From assembly GCF_023159225.1 (NCBI RefSeq), contig NC_063184.1:18341528-18405527 (forward strand): DNA of 64,000 nt, read 5' to 3'. The notes under the pieces were generated by a model, which was given only the letters and a program-made list of their open reading frames with translations, ran no database searches and was not told the DNA's origin. Below are positions 38,557 through 52,522 of the stretch, in pieces (position 1 is the stretch's first letter; each line of letters begins with the position of its first letter). Position numbers and translations under genes: made by a program. The DNA comes from Perognathus longimembris pacificus. Its lineage: Eukaryota; Chordata; Mammalia; Rodentia; Heteromyidae.

Positions 38557-41500
38557 TTTGGCCAGTCCTGGGGCTTGGACTCAGGGCCTGAGCACTGTCC
38601 CTGGCTTCTTTTTGTTCAAGTCTAGCACTCTGCCAATTGAGCCACAGCACCACTGCTGGCCATTTTCTGTATATGTGGTGCTGGGGAATTGAAACCAGGG
38701 CTTCATGTATATGAGGCAAGCACTCTAGCCACTAGACCATATTCCCAGCTCACTGGTCTCAATCTTATGCTTCTCCTACTCTGCCTTCTGAGTTACTGGG
38801 ATTTCCTACCCCATGCACAACTACATTTCATTATATTCCACTGATATGCTTAATACCCATCTAATCTTAAATCATATTTATATTTCTTGAGTATTTTATG
38901 TTCCTTTATAAAATTATACATTTTGAAGGCTAAACCAATTTCAGATAAAGAATACTTAGAAAGAAGGTTTTGTCTGATACAAGTATAAATTTTCATTCTT
39001 CATCAAGTCTTTCAAAAAGAAAGGTTATGACCTGATATTAACAAGAACAAAGGGTTTTGATTTTCTTTCTATTCTAATCCACTAAGTGCTAATAAATATT
39101 TTAACTGCATCTCCCAAATGCAGCACTGTGCCATGTTCAAAAGCATTTTAATCAGTTATCAAAGTAGGAATTAATTATATAAACTTTTATTTGCGAAAGT
39201 TTAGTGGAAGGAAAAGCTGACTGTTTTCATGAAAGAATATCGATTTGGAACCAAAAGACTTGAATTATTATCCAGTTTCCACCTACAAGGAAGTAATTTC
39301 ATTTCTCTCAGCGACTATTTGTAGATCTGCCTAATGAGAACAATAAAGTATCAATTTTACTTTATAATTTGAATTCAGGTAGGTAGATAGGATCACTCTT
39401 ATTATCATCATATATTTTCATATTATTTTCAATCTACCAGAGACCTGCTCAGCCACTTCCTGGTGGCATGCACTATAATCACAGCTCTAAGGAAAACAGG
39501 AAATCTATCTCCATAGAGTTCTCTTGTAGGAAACAACAAACACTTTTGTAAAGAAGAAAAACAAAACAAATGTCCCCATAGTGAGGAAGGTGCTGTTGAG
39601 CCAATGAAGCAGGATAAATAAGTGTAAAAGGGAGGGGCAGCTAATTTAGGTAGAGTAGTTGAGCAGAACTCTGAACACACATCTGAGTTTGAAAAGAAGG
39701 CACCAAGGCATGCGTGCGAGGACACTGAGGTAGAGAGATGAGACCTGGGGTCAGGAAGAGCACTATGCCTTTGATCCATGGTTGTAAAGACACAACATAA
39801 AGGAACGTCAAACAGGAGAGTGGCTGGAGTGGGATTCAGGAGCAAGGGAGAACTCACATTAAGACTGCCCAACCTCAGGAAGGAACAGGGAGCCACTGGA
39901 GGAAGCAAATGTTCACTTGAAGAGTTTTCTATGGATCTTTGCAAGTCCTGGAGGGAGATATTTGAGTATTGAATGAATAGTAACAGAGCCAATGATGATG
40001 CATGATTGAATCTAGAATGTATTTTTTTTTCTTTTGCCAGTCCTGGGGCTTGAACTCAGGGCCTAAGCACTGTCCCTGGCTTCTTTTTGCTCAAGGCTAG
40101 CACTCTACACTTGAGCCACAGTACCACTACTGGATTTTTTTCTTCTTCTGTATATGTGGTGCTGAGGAATCGAACCCAGGGCTTCATGCGTGCAAGGCAA
40201 GCACTCTACCACAAGGCCAAATTCCAAGCCCTCTACAATGTATTTTGAAGCTAGAGCTCACAGAATTTTTTTAAAGAGGAAACTCAAGCAAGACCACTAT
40301 CCTTTTGTCTTAAGACAATGGAATACCAGGTATCATACATTTACCCCGAAGGGAAATGGATGGCTTTGAAAAACACCCATCAATGGTTCTATTTGGACCA
40401 TGTTATATTTGAGAGGCTGAAGTTACTAGTCAAGTGGCTACACAAAGGAAGCAAATAGACATTTTTACGTACCATTTTTAAGGTTCTACTTGTTTCCATT
40501 TTAAAAATTTTCCACACAGAAAATTCTATTTACATTTCATATCTTCCAGGTTGGTACAGGGATCTCTGATTATGATTCTCTCAAGTGACTCTCCTTGTAG
40601 AAAGCTCTCCTGGACTCAATGTACCATAGATGCATCACCCTGCCTTTCCCAAACGACCTTCCTGTACCTTTCCCACTCAATGAGATACATCCTGTCTAAG
40701 CAGAAATTCAACACAAGGCAGGCAGCCCTATCCAGGAAACAGCTGCTGAAGTACGTTCCATTCTCTGTGTTCCAGATGTGAGGTTATGCTAAATGCTCTA
40801 AAGCAGTATGGAGCAAATGATGTCCCACAGCCCAGTCTAGCATCCTATTTTTCTCAATAAAGCTTTATTTAAACCCAGCATGCCCATTTTGCAGATACAT
40901 ATGACTGCATTCATCCTTAAAGGCAGGATTGAGCAATTGCAACAGACCTTCTGTCTCACAAAGGCTAAAATAGTTTTTCCTTCAAGAACAAATTGATTGA
41001 TTGACTCGTGTTCTCAAGTGTCCTCTAACCACAAAGTCTCGTGACTCTATGATCTGAGGAAAAGACAGAAATAGCCTAAGATCTATATCCACTTTGAAAT
41101 AAGTGAAATCAGTTCTCACATTAACACTTCCATTTTATTAATTTTCTTTTCTTTCTTTAAAGCTGAGAATCAGAGTTCAATCAAAATGACCACAATGTCA
41201 GGTAAGTTCATTTTCCTATTTTCTGAGTATATTGATGATTAAAATCCAAAAGAATGAGACAAATCAGTCAGTTTAAAGGTGAGATCAAAGGGTATGGAAG
41301 AAAATAATACCAAGCAACTAAGATGTAAGGCAACCTTCAATTTTTTAAAAATGCAGCTCAGGAGAACATCCAGTGAGAACTAGAGAGCTCTGTGGCTAAG
41401 TTGAGTGGCTAAACAAAGCCTGCTGAACAGTCTTCTGCTTGAGTCTTATTGTTCTTGATCTATGGAATGTACAGTCTCCCCAAAATACAGTGTCTTCTTG

Positions 41501-44500
41501 TACTTTGGGGGCAAACTCTGATCCTCCCAAAAATCAAAAACACCTTGCAGATCCCATCACAATAACATTTGGCTAAATATCTGGATGTACTGTGTCCTAG
41601 TCAAATGGCCACATAAAGTCAACCACCATCGCAACATTCCCATAGTGTGCAATACATTTGTGAAAGATTTTCTTGTCCCTCCCCCCCCCTTTTTTTTTTC
41701 ATATGCCTTGGCTAAGTTTCAGAGCCTCAACTGTCTGGGAGACATCAACTTTGGTAGAAAAAGTAGAAGCCAGACCAGTTATGACAGGTCCCACTCCATC
41801 TCACCCCTAGCCACATTCTCCAAAGGAGAATGGATGACCCTGTCTAAGCTCAATCACTGTGTTCACACTTTCTTGGAGCTGGTGGCCCACCTCTGAGAAA
41901 TGCATATAAAGTGCAGCATGATTTATTCTCTGTAGGAAGTTGTCTATCTTGTTTCTCTTTGTTGTTGTTTTGGTGGTGCTGGAAATTGAACTCAGAACCT
42001 TGTATTTGCAGGGCAAGTGCTCTACCACTTGAGCCATGCCCTGGTTCCTCTGTATTTGGTTTGTATTTTAGTTGAGTCTCAATCACTTTTTGCCACTGTT
42101 GACTTTGAACTGTGATTCTCTTCTTTCCACCTCACCAGTGGATGGATCACAGGTATGGGCCACCATGCCTGACAGTTCTTTCAATGGCAGAATCTTGGTA
42201 TTATTGTTCAATTTGGATCTTATCATGCTATACCTATGCCTATAGCAGAATAAACTCTAGAACCTTTTAAGACTTTTAAGAGTTTTTGATGCTTAAACTA
42301 TTAATGTTCTCTCAATAAAATCAATCACCCTGGTTTTATTTAACTGAAGAAAAAGTTTAAAGAAAGAATTGACTTTACAGACTACATTGAAATCCTAGCT
42401 CTGCCAGCTCCTTACTGTGTGAACTTGGACAAATTACCTTCTCTATCTTGGTTTCAGTTTCCAATTTGTAAAAATGTAAATTACAATGCAATAAAACTGA
42501 GTTAAATTGTTTAAACAATTAGAATGATATCTGCTACATCTTGTCCCATAGGTTTTCAAAATAAAATCCTTCTTTAATATTTATATGTTCATGTTTTTGT
42601 TGGAAGGGAAAGAACATTCTAAACTTCTTAGCACATTAAGAACAATTTTCATTGATCTCATAGATAATTATACCATAAGCAATGAGATTAACTTAAAATC
42701 TGTGGGATACATGGCACATAGAAAGACAATGGAAAGGATTTTGAGTCATACTGACTTATTCTTTTAGTCCTTCCATTTACCGTAGACAGGTTACTGTATC
42801 TCCCTCATTAGTATCACTAATCTTTAAAACAAAACATTAAGCCAGGTATAGTAGCTCATGCCTATAATCCTAGCTACTTGAAAGATAATGATTGGGAGGA
42901 TCATAGTTCAAGGCCAATCTAGGAGTGAAATTTGTGAGATCTTTTTTTCTACAAAAAAAAGCTAGGGTGCTGGTGAATGCCTGTTATCCCAACTACACCA
43001 AAAGTGTAAATACAAAGATATCCCAGTGCAGCCAGAGTAAAAAATGATCACCTATTTTTAAAAATAATAAATTTAAAAAGGGTTGGAGGTGTGTCTCAAG
43101 TGGTAGAGCACCAGACTAGCAAGCTCAGAGCCCTAAGTTCAAATCCTAGTACTGCATATAGATAGGTAGATAGATAGATAAATAGGTAGATAGACATAGA
43201 AATTGATTACTTAACTTGAAAAGGCAGAAAATAGAATTCTCCATGGAGAAAAAATAGATTTGGTTGTTTCACAGATGTGTTTTATTTGCTTTTATTTTTC
43301 TCTTTTTTTCTTTTTCTCTATATTTTTATGCTTAGAAACTTCACAAAAGTTAGAGAACCTAACTTTAACTGGAAGTTTCCATACTCTAGGGCTTAATTAT
43401 AATAAGATTATAGTTAATCTCATATAGTAGTAAATTATCATATATAATATATAATAATCATGTATTGTTTATATGTATTATCATTTTTTATTCCCATTTC
43501 TTTTTGAAGTAATTTATATTACTTCTACTCATTTAATCTTTCCAAAAATAATATGATATGTAATTTTAAGACTCGCATTTACATATGTGAAAATCCATGT
43601 CCAAAGAGGTTAAACAATTTTCTCAAAAAACCACAGGAAATAGGTTGCACCATCAGATTTAACTCCAGTACTTTATCTTCAGAATTTCTCTCACACACTG
43701 ATCCATACTTTCATATACCTTCTCTGACAACTATCTTGATAGTAATGTAGGATATTACTGTCTCACCAAACACATGGAGATCATCAGACGACACCATAAA
43801 TCCCCCAATCACAGAAAGAATAACAGTGGACTCATAAATTGTGAATCCAGCCCAGTACTATAATCTCAAACATATGATTATGTCAATAGACTGTAGGTCA
43901 CTAATAGAAACCGTAACCTATACTTTTTAAAATTATAAAGAATAGGAAAGAAATTATCAGATAACATTACACATCCACAGATTAATTTTGTGTGAGTTTG
44001 GGATTCGGTTTTTTAAAATTTCAGAAGTTTCTGTCCCAAGAGCCATTAAGTCTTATCTACATGAGATGCTCAGCAATGTCACTAGCTCTGCACAATCCAC
44101 ATGTTGTGAATGAAAAACCTTGGGTTCTCATCCGTACCCAACAACTTCGATTAGACTCAACCTGAGGCTGCCGCTCAGCCTGCCCTTAAGAAGATAGCAA
44201 TGTAAGATATAGAGTCTTAGAAATAAACCATTGGAAAGTCGTAGGAATATGGAGACCAGTGGTTATTTAACCAGCCATCTTATCCTCTAACACAACTGAA
44301 AGAGTAACTCATCCTTATAAACACTCACCATTAGAAAAAATACCTAGGTTTCAGGTTGTTCCCAGCCTTCGCTTTGCTATCCCCTTTTCTGCCTGCTTGG
44401 CTCACCAGCCTGACTTTTTCTTTCTTCTTAGGGGCATCTATCTAGCTTCCTCCCACAGATCTTGTACACAGCAAGAACAGTACAGATTCTGAACTTTGCT

Positions 44501-47500
44501 CTTCTCCACAGATGTCAGAAAGGCATGAGCACATAGCACATGCAGGACTGTGGGTGGCAAAGAAGGAAAGAGCCAAGACAGTTTCTTTGACACAATTAGA
44601 AATGGGCTCAGTCCTTCTAAGGGGTCACCATCCTAAGATGTCTCTTGGTGTAATCAACAAGTCAACTACTTGGTAATGTGCCTGTGATGGCAAGAGTGCT
44701 CGCGAGGTTTGGTGAGAGTTGAACTTGCTGTTCTGTGGGCAGACAAGGCAAACAGGTGTCATTCAGCGAGAACACTTCACACCACAAGAGACAAAGAACT
44801 AACTATCATCACATTCTCTTTAAGAACTAACTTTTATTACAGAGATAGTGTAGGTACAACCACAGGAAGGTGATACAAGAACATCATCAATAATAGAAGC
44901 TACAGATACACATGGGACATTGAAAGTAGTTACAACTGTGATATAACAATCATTTCCATAACATGGAGTTCATTTCACTTAGCATCATCTTATGTGATCA
45001 TAAGGGTATAGCTATTGGGCTCTTGTGATCCTCTGCTGTGACTTGCCTAAACCTGTACTAATTATTCCCAATAAGGGAGACCATAGAGTCCATGTTTCTT
45101 TGCGTCTGGCTCACTTCACTTAGTATAATTTTTTCCAAGTCCTTCCATTTTCTTACAAATGGGGCAATGTCATTCTTTCTGATAGCGGCATAAAATTCCA
45201 TTGTATATATGTGCCACATTTTCCTGATCCATTCTTCTACTGAGGGGCATCTGGGTTGGTTCCAGATTCTAGCTATGACAAATTGTGCTGCGATGAACAT
45301 TGTTGTGCTGGTGGCTTTACTGTGATTTTGTTTGTGTTCTTTTGGATAGATACCCAAAAGTGGGGCTGCTGGGTCTTATCTGAGTATATTGGAAACCATG
45401 TATACTGGTATTAGAACTAGGAAATTGAAAGGGAATACCAAAATTGAGAGATACAGGGTAAAAAAAGAAAAACAACTACAAAAGCAATACTTGCATAGCT
45501 GTTTGGTGTAAGTGAACTGAACACCTCATGCGGGGAAAGGGAAAGGGGAAGGAGGAAGAGGGCGGTATGAGGGATGAGGTAACAAACAGTACAAGTAATG
45601 TATCCAATGCCTAATGTATGAAACTGTAACCTCTCTGTACATTAGTTTGATAATAAAAATTTGAAAAAAAAAAGAACTTTTATTTCTAATTCACAATAAG
45701 TATTGAAAGTTTATAACATGGTTATTTGTATTTCCTTTAAAGTTATTGGGATATTATTTTATATTTAAAAGAATTACAATTTATTATTAAAATAATGAAA
45801 TAAATAATTCTTACAAATAGTTGTTTTTATTTTGTTTTTCCTGGGCTTCAGCTCCGGATTTTGGTGTTATCCTTGAGCTTTTTTGCTCAAAGCTGGTGCT
45901 GTACCACTTGAACAATAGCTCCACTTCTAGATTTCTGCTAATTAACTGGAAATAAGGGTCTCACAGACTTTCATACCTAGGCTGGCTTTGAACCATGATC
46001 CCCAGATCTCAGTATGCTTTGAAGTTAGGATAACAGAAGCCATTGGTGCTTAGCTATACATAATTCTTATTGATAATTTCTGTTTGTTTCTTCAGATGGA
46101 AAGTGATCAATGATAATTTAATAAACTAATAATGATCAATTTTTAATAAATTCCTTGGATAAAACAGCAGGGACTAAAATGGAAACATAAACACCAGGCA
46201 GTTGTTTTAAGAAAACCTATGGGGCTGGGAATGTGGCTTAGCGGTAGAGTGCTTGCCTAGCATGCATGAAGCCCTGGGTTCGATTCCTCCACATCACATA
46301 AACAGAAAAAGACAGAAGTGGCACTCTGGCTCAAGTGGTAGAATGCTAGCCTTGGGCAAAAGGAAGTCAGGGACAATGCTCGGGCCCTGAGTTCAAGCCC
46401 CAGGACTGGCAAAAAAAAGAAAAAGAAAAAAGAAAGAAAGCTTATGGTCAAAACCACTGCTGAGCTTCAGGAATGAAAATGAAGGTGCCTGTGATCTGCC
46501 CCCGCCCCCACCCCCACACTTGTCTTAATCATTATCTTTACAACTATTGAGGAATAGTGTGAAATCTAACATCCTGTGTATTCATTCCCATTCTAAGTAT
46601 GTGTGATGGAGAAGATCACTTTCTTTTAAAGTTGTAATCTCTGAAGTAGTGCTTTGGTATAGATTTGAATCTCACAAAAATCTCATCTAGTATTGGCTAT
46701 GCAGGCTTTCACCAAAATTAAGAGACTTAAGTTATGATGGCCAATTCATTCAGATAGAATACTGATTCTTGGGTTGTATGGTTTCAAGTTTGATCATCTT
46801 TCCAGAAAAATATGTGTAGTTAACTGTTACCATAGTATATATTCTATTATTCAGCAATAAATGGGCTTCCCAGGTCTCCAAAATTTCAAACTATTGGGAT
46901 CAGCAAAGAAATCCTATTGGAAGATGCAATACTGTAGTCTGACCATGGTTTTGTGATTTTCCTACAGCTAGTACTCAACAACCAGTTACATCACCTTCTA
47001 AAACCACTGGGTTTCCCTTGCTCCCCTCGACCTCAGCAACACCTCCAAGAAACATCTCACAGCTCCAAGGTAGGATGTGTGTTCTGCTATGCTCAGCCCC
47101 TCCTCACCAAGTAGATCCCGCCCATCTTTGTTCTTACCTCAAAACAAAGCTCTTTCAGAGTGTCAAAAGTTGCCCCAACAACACAGTGCCCACAAATCAT
47201 AGGAATTTCCTTAAATGGGTATGGTGAGAGAGCTATTTGTATTGGCACACACTAATCAAAGATCACTTTTTAAAAATTTTTTGCTTAATGATAGGTACTG
47301 AAGATGGGAAAAATGCAACCTCTCCGCCAACCATCCCGTCTTATTCTAGTGAGTAACCATACCTCTGTTTATGGCAGTAAGTTGTGTAGAATGTGACATT
47401 AGAATGTGAGCAATTAGAGAGATGACTTTACACAGACCCTGTTGAACAAATGGCTGCTCTGAGAATTTCCTATGATGCTAATTAACTAACACCCCTTGGC

Positions 47501-50500
47501 AAGTGTTTTCTTACCATAAACAGTCATTACCAAGAGCCATGAGAATAGTTTCAGGTAAGCCAAAAGGCATAGGTTGAGATCTCAAACCCTTATGCTGTTT
47601 GTTTTGATTACATTCTAGATTTATTTATCAATTAACTATCTTTAAACAATTTAAGTAAATTACAAAAGTATTGACTTTTAACAGAACTTTATCTTAAAGT
47701 TAAATAGCAGTTAAGAAACATTCCAGTTTAGCAAAAATGTGTATTTGCTATATAACATATTATATTATGGTAAGGCAGAATGCAGAATATTTAATGGTTT
47801 CCTTAGAAATAAAAAGAAATAAAGAAAAATCAGCAGCACAATACACTTAAGGCAAGCATTTCCTCCTGACAGTGGAAGGGTAACTCTCTCTATTCTTGAA
47901 TTGGAGAGCGACCCCAACTCCTAGGTAGGGAGGGACTTGTGGGGCACAGCTGTATACAGCTGGAATAGAGAAGGGGATTCCTGACTGGCCAGGCACATCT
48001 CATTTGACTTGTGGCCTAGCCACTAGCTCTATGCCTACAACAGCTTGCTTGCCTTCTACTCTGTACTTTTAACCAAAGAAACAGCTATCGGCGGGGGGGG
48101 GGGGGGGGGGGGGGGAAGGCAAAAAATAAATAAAATAAAAAACCTTCCTGGGGCTGGGGATATGGCCTAGTGGCAAGAGTGCCTGCCTCAGATACACGAG
48201 GCCCTAGGTTCAATTCCCCAGCACCACATATACAGAAAACGGCCAGAAGTGGCGCTGTGGCTCAAGTGGCAGAGTGCTAGCCTTGAGCGGGAAGAAGCCA
48301 GGGACAGTGCTCAAGCCCTGAGTCCAAGGCCCAGGACTGGCCAAAAAAAAAAAAAAAAAAAAAAACCTTCCTAATGAAATTGCACAAGTTTTTTTTAATC
48401 ATAACCAATGTGACATGTCATTGGTACATTTTCTAATTTTAAGACAATATGGTAGAATATTTATGAGAGTTTTTGTTTTTTGTTTTTTGGAAAGCCAGCA
48501 TTAGAACTTCGGTAGTCCCAAATGTGCTATATCTTTTGTTAAGTCATTTCATTATAAAGTACTACAAAATATTAATGAGTCAATATGATTTTAGCTAGGC
48601 TCTAGAATCAGTCTTTCTGGTCTTCCATTTCCCCCACTCCTCAGTCTCCAGAAAGATGTCTGGTGTTTTAAAGTGTTCCAGCAAGGCTACAAGACTGACA
48701 CCCAGTGGATTTGTCAGAAATGACAACTAGAGCAAAACCCTAATCAGATAACTTAATAGTCTAAAATACAAACTAAAGATTATAGCAGAAAGTAAGCATA
48801 CATGCTCTTCATCAGCTACTGGCCTATCTGTATGAAATTCAGTAGCCACTCTAATTGACAATGTCTCCAATATGTTTTTTAGGCATCATTTTGCCGGTGG
48901 TTATTGCTTTGATTGTCATAACACTCTCAGTATTTGTTCTGGTGGGTTTGTATCGAATGTGCTGGAAGAAAGACCCAGGTAGGTAATTTGCATTGTTTTA
49001 GTTTAGTTTTCCTGAAAGGAGAATAAATATCTGCTCAGTGGATAGAAGAGTTATATAGACATAGAGAAAATACTCTATATAGTCACAAAAACAGGGAAGA
49101 GAAACACAAGAATGTGTTAAATGCCAGTGAATATATGGAGTGATAGTAAACTACTATTGGAAAATATTAAATATAAATAAATCCTCATCAATAAACTAGC
49201 CCCATTTTGTGGGTGGTCAGGGAATGATGTCAGCAATGAAGACATGAAATGGCATGCTTGATCTGCAGTCAAGATTTTTTTTCCCTTTATATATAACAGA
49301 TAAAAAGACTCCAGAATAAAATGAGAGAATAACATAACAGAATGAAAGGAAAAAAGTTTTGTATATATACTGGTACTAAAGCTTGACTTAAAGCTTCACA
49401 CTCTTGCTTAGCCTTTTTGCTCATGGCTGGTGCTGTTCCACTTGACCCAAGCCATCACTTCTAGCTTTTTTCCTGATTAGTGAGAGGTAAGAATTTCGTG
49501 GGTTTAGCAGCCTGGGCTGGCTCTGAACCATGATCCTCAGATCTCAGCCTCCTTGAGTAGCTAGGATTATAGGTGTAAGACACTAGTGCCCATCTAGAAG
49601 TCTATAATATTAAGAGCACTCTTTTTTCCTTCCAGTGAAGGTTTCTTCCATGACTGTTAGGTTCTCTGTTGATTTAAATAAAATTTCTCTCTTAGAATCC
49701 ATTCAATGTACAGATAATTTACCAAGATAAGAGTTAGCATGTATATACATCTAGTTTCCCATTTTGAAATACATTATGTTAGGCTAGCATATGTGTCACA
49801 ATTACTGCACCAATATTGAAAATTATTATTCACTAAATTCTCTACTGTACTCATATCTCTATTGTTTTTATTCCATGTTTCTGCTCCAAGGACTGTGACT
49901 GACTTTTTACTCAGTACTTCATATGAGCTCTCTTCGTCTCCCATGACTAAGCTCTCTTCTGTCATAATGTAACTCTAACCCACTGTCTATTCCAGATCCC
50001 GGATGCATTGACTAGCATCACATACCTGTGCTTCCGTCCAGGCAATTCCTGGAATATCTGGATTACCTCTTAGCTTTTAGAACATGCCTTGTACTTACCC
50101 TACAGGACCTAGCTCCAATATCAACTTCCTGTACCTTTGTGTGACATACCACTTATTCAAGGAGAATGGACTGCCCTTTATGTCTAATTCTACAACATGC
50201 AATGCTGTTGTCTGCAGTACAACAGTGAAGTTGCTTCTCTACATGCCACCCAGTTCCTCTGCCATCTTTCTATTTTGGCATTGTCCTTTGGCATTGTCCC
50301 AAATATAGAAAAGGCCCTTATTCTTTGAATGTTGTTTTATCTTTTTAATATCCAGTTAAAATAGAATCCTTGCTTTCCCCACTTTGACCCAAATATTTCA
50401 CTAACAAAATCCTACCAAAGTTTCATAAACTGTGGAAATGTAAAGGCATTTATTTAACCAGAGCATATAAACTGCTCTGTTCCATGTGCTCTGCTCCATG

Positions 50501-52464
50501 GACTAATGAATGTCAGTTCAATCACTGGCCAGGCATCTCACAGAGAGTGTGATCCCAAGAGTGTAAAAGAGGAAAGTTAGGAGATCCAACCTGCAGAGTT
50601 CATTTTATCTCTGGGTGGGAAATAGCAAAACTAATCAATATCTTTTCTTTCAGGAGTAAATGAATGAACTTCCTAATCATATCTGAAGCATCTTCTTATG
50701 CTGTTTTTTTAAAGAAACAAAGCAGTATTTTTATAAATCAGTTTAATTTTTCTAAGTTTTTATGCCGCCCACACTGTTTTGATAGAAAGCCAGCCAGCAG
50801 GGTATACAGTACATAGGAAAGGGTAAAAATTACTATGCTATATCAATTTGTGAAAACGATTCTGCTGAACAATTGATTACCCACATAGGAAGATCTGATC
50901 ATACGTTATTTGAAAAGATGGCATTTTCTATTAAAAATTATTCTTACGGGTGTACACAATTCTTACCACGATGGAGAGTTTCTTTGAAGGCAGATAGGGC
51001 TGTCTGAAACTATATTTGGCTATTACGGAATTGGCTCATTTATTTGGTTAGAGTTTAACTTTGGTTTCCAAACAGAATTTAGAGCATTTATTATCACTAA
51101 ATTAGCATCATTAAACACCACAGTTAATGGCTCTTCAAGTATGTGGGTGAGATTTCATTAAGTTCAGAAAATTGGGAAACCCACTCTGTTCTCTAGAAGA
51201 TTGCATGAATCAGAGATTTGACATGAAGCTTATTTGGCTAATAATGTTGACAAGTAGGCTGAGCTGTAACTCAAGTAACATAGTGTATACGCAAGTTATC
51301 AGTTGACAAGCATCTGTTGGCTAACCAGTCTCCATCAATATTTTACACTAAGGAAAGTATTCTGAGAGTCATACAAAAATACAAAAATGGTTGATTCATT
51401 TTAAACAGCACTATGAGCATCATGAATGATACTGTGTATGACACAGGAATTTTTTAATGCTATTAAAACCCTACTTATGAGGAAATTAGAAATCAGACCC
51501 CATGAATAAATAGCACAAGACACTATGGATCAAATCCCAGGGATTAAGAATTATGATTAAATGCCAGGTCTATTGACTCCACTGTGAACCCAGCTACTCA
51601 AGAGGCAGAGAGTAAGAGGATCACAGGTCAAGGTCATCCTGGGAAAAACGTCAGCAAGACTCCATCTCAACCAATAAGCCAAGTGTTGTAGAGTGCTTCT
51701 TTAAGCCCATGATATAGGAAGCCATAAGTGAGAAGATCATAACTGGAGGCTGGCCCAGACCCTACCTAAAAAATAACTGGATCAAAAATAAGGCAGGAGG
51801 GCTTGAGTGATAGAATTCCTGCCTAGAAATGTCAAGACCCTGAGTTCAAACCCAAGGAGAACAAAAATTAAAAAACAACAACACAGTAAACAGAAGAAGC
51901 TACACAGAGGCTACAGAATATTAACTTTGGTGAGCACCCTCTGTGACAATTTGCAGGACACTTTTAAGAGGCTAAATCAGTGGGCCTAAGAGGCAATTAG
52001 AAACCATGGCTACACGGTAGCTCACCACAAATACAGGAATTTCTGTCTCAAGAAAGAGCAAGGTAGAAAGGAAATTAGAAAATTCAATTTTCTGGGATGA
52101 AAAGGCAATTCAATACTTTGAGGAGAAGTTTCTTTGAGATATTATTAAATAAACAGAGATTTTCTAGTGTCTCTGGACTGTGATAAAGCAATAGAACTTT
52201 CTCAAAGTCACATGAAACTATATGATCAAAACTAATCCACAACCAGGTATTGATGGCTTAATGCCTGTCATCCTAACTACTCAGAAAGTTGCGATTTGAG
52301 GATTGTTGTTCAAAGCAAGCCAGAATAGGAAAGTCCATGAGACTCTTATTTCCAATTAAACACCGAAAAGACAGAAGTGGAACTGTGGCTCAGGTGGCAG
52401 AGTGCTAACATTGAGAATAAAATCTTAGAGATTCTATGCCTATGCCCTGAGTTCAAGCTCCAGG

Positions 52465-52522
<58 letters not shown>

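Larger units (their letters stand above)
32953..41162 (+). other. Emcn: Emcn intron 4 (8.2 kb)
   Basis: Contains an old antisense L1, three antisense IDL-Geo SINEs and a probable hAT fossil. 33980-35060, 35300-37270, 37420-38230, 38860-39990 and 40250-40800 show no recognisable gene. Short local duplications occur at 34161/34221 and 36785-36830. The acceptor has a strong TTTTCTTTTCTTTCTTTAAAG tract. Confidence 0.8.
41202..46967 (+). other. Emcn: Emcn intron 5 (5.8 kb)
   Basis: Contains an antisense tRNA/B1 SINE, a double-B1 plus tRNA SINE, the 5'-inverted L1 copy B, an antisense B1-Geo and one IDL-Geo. 42180-42835, 43200-44820 and 46447-46960 show no recognisable element apart from a C-rich stretch at about 46497-46518. 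The acceptor is TTTTCCTACAG. Confidence 0.8.
47349..48882 (+). other. Emcn: Emcn intron 7
   Basis: Contains a G homopolymer, one young IDL-Geo SINE and otherwise about 700 bp of unrecognised AT-rich sequence at 47350-48085 and 500 bp at 48375-48880. The acceptor is ATATGTTTTTTAG. Confidence 0.8.

Noticed and set aside
39429..39992. 188-codon open frame on the minus strand, the longest single frame in the window
   Set aside because: No domain, signal peptide or family resemblance is visible. Codon use is unremarkable, it lies inside an intron, and its sequence overlaps what may be an old interspersed repeat. Chance is the best explanation.
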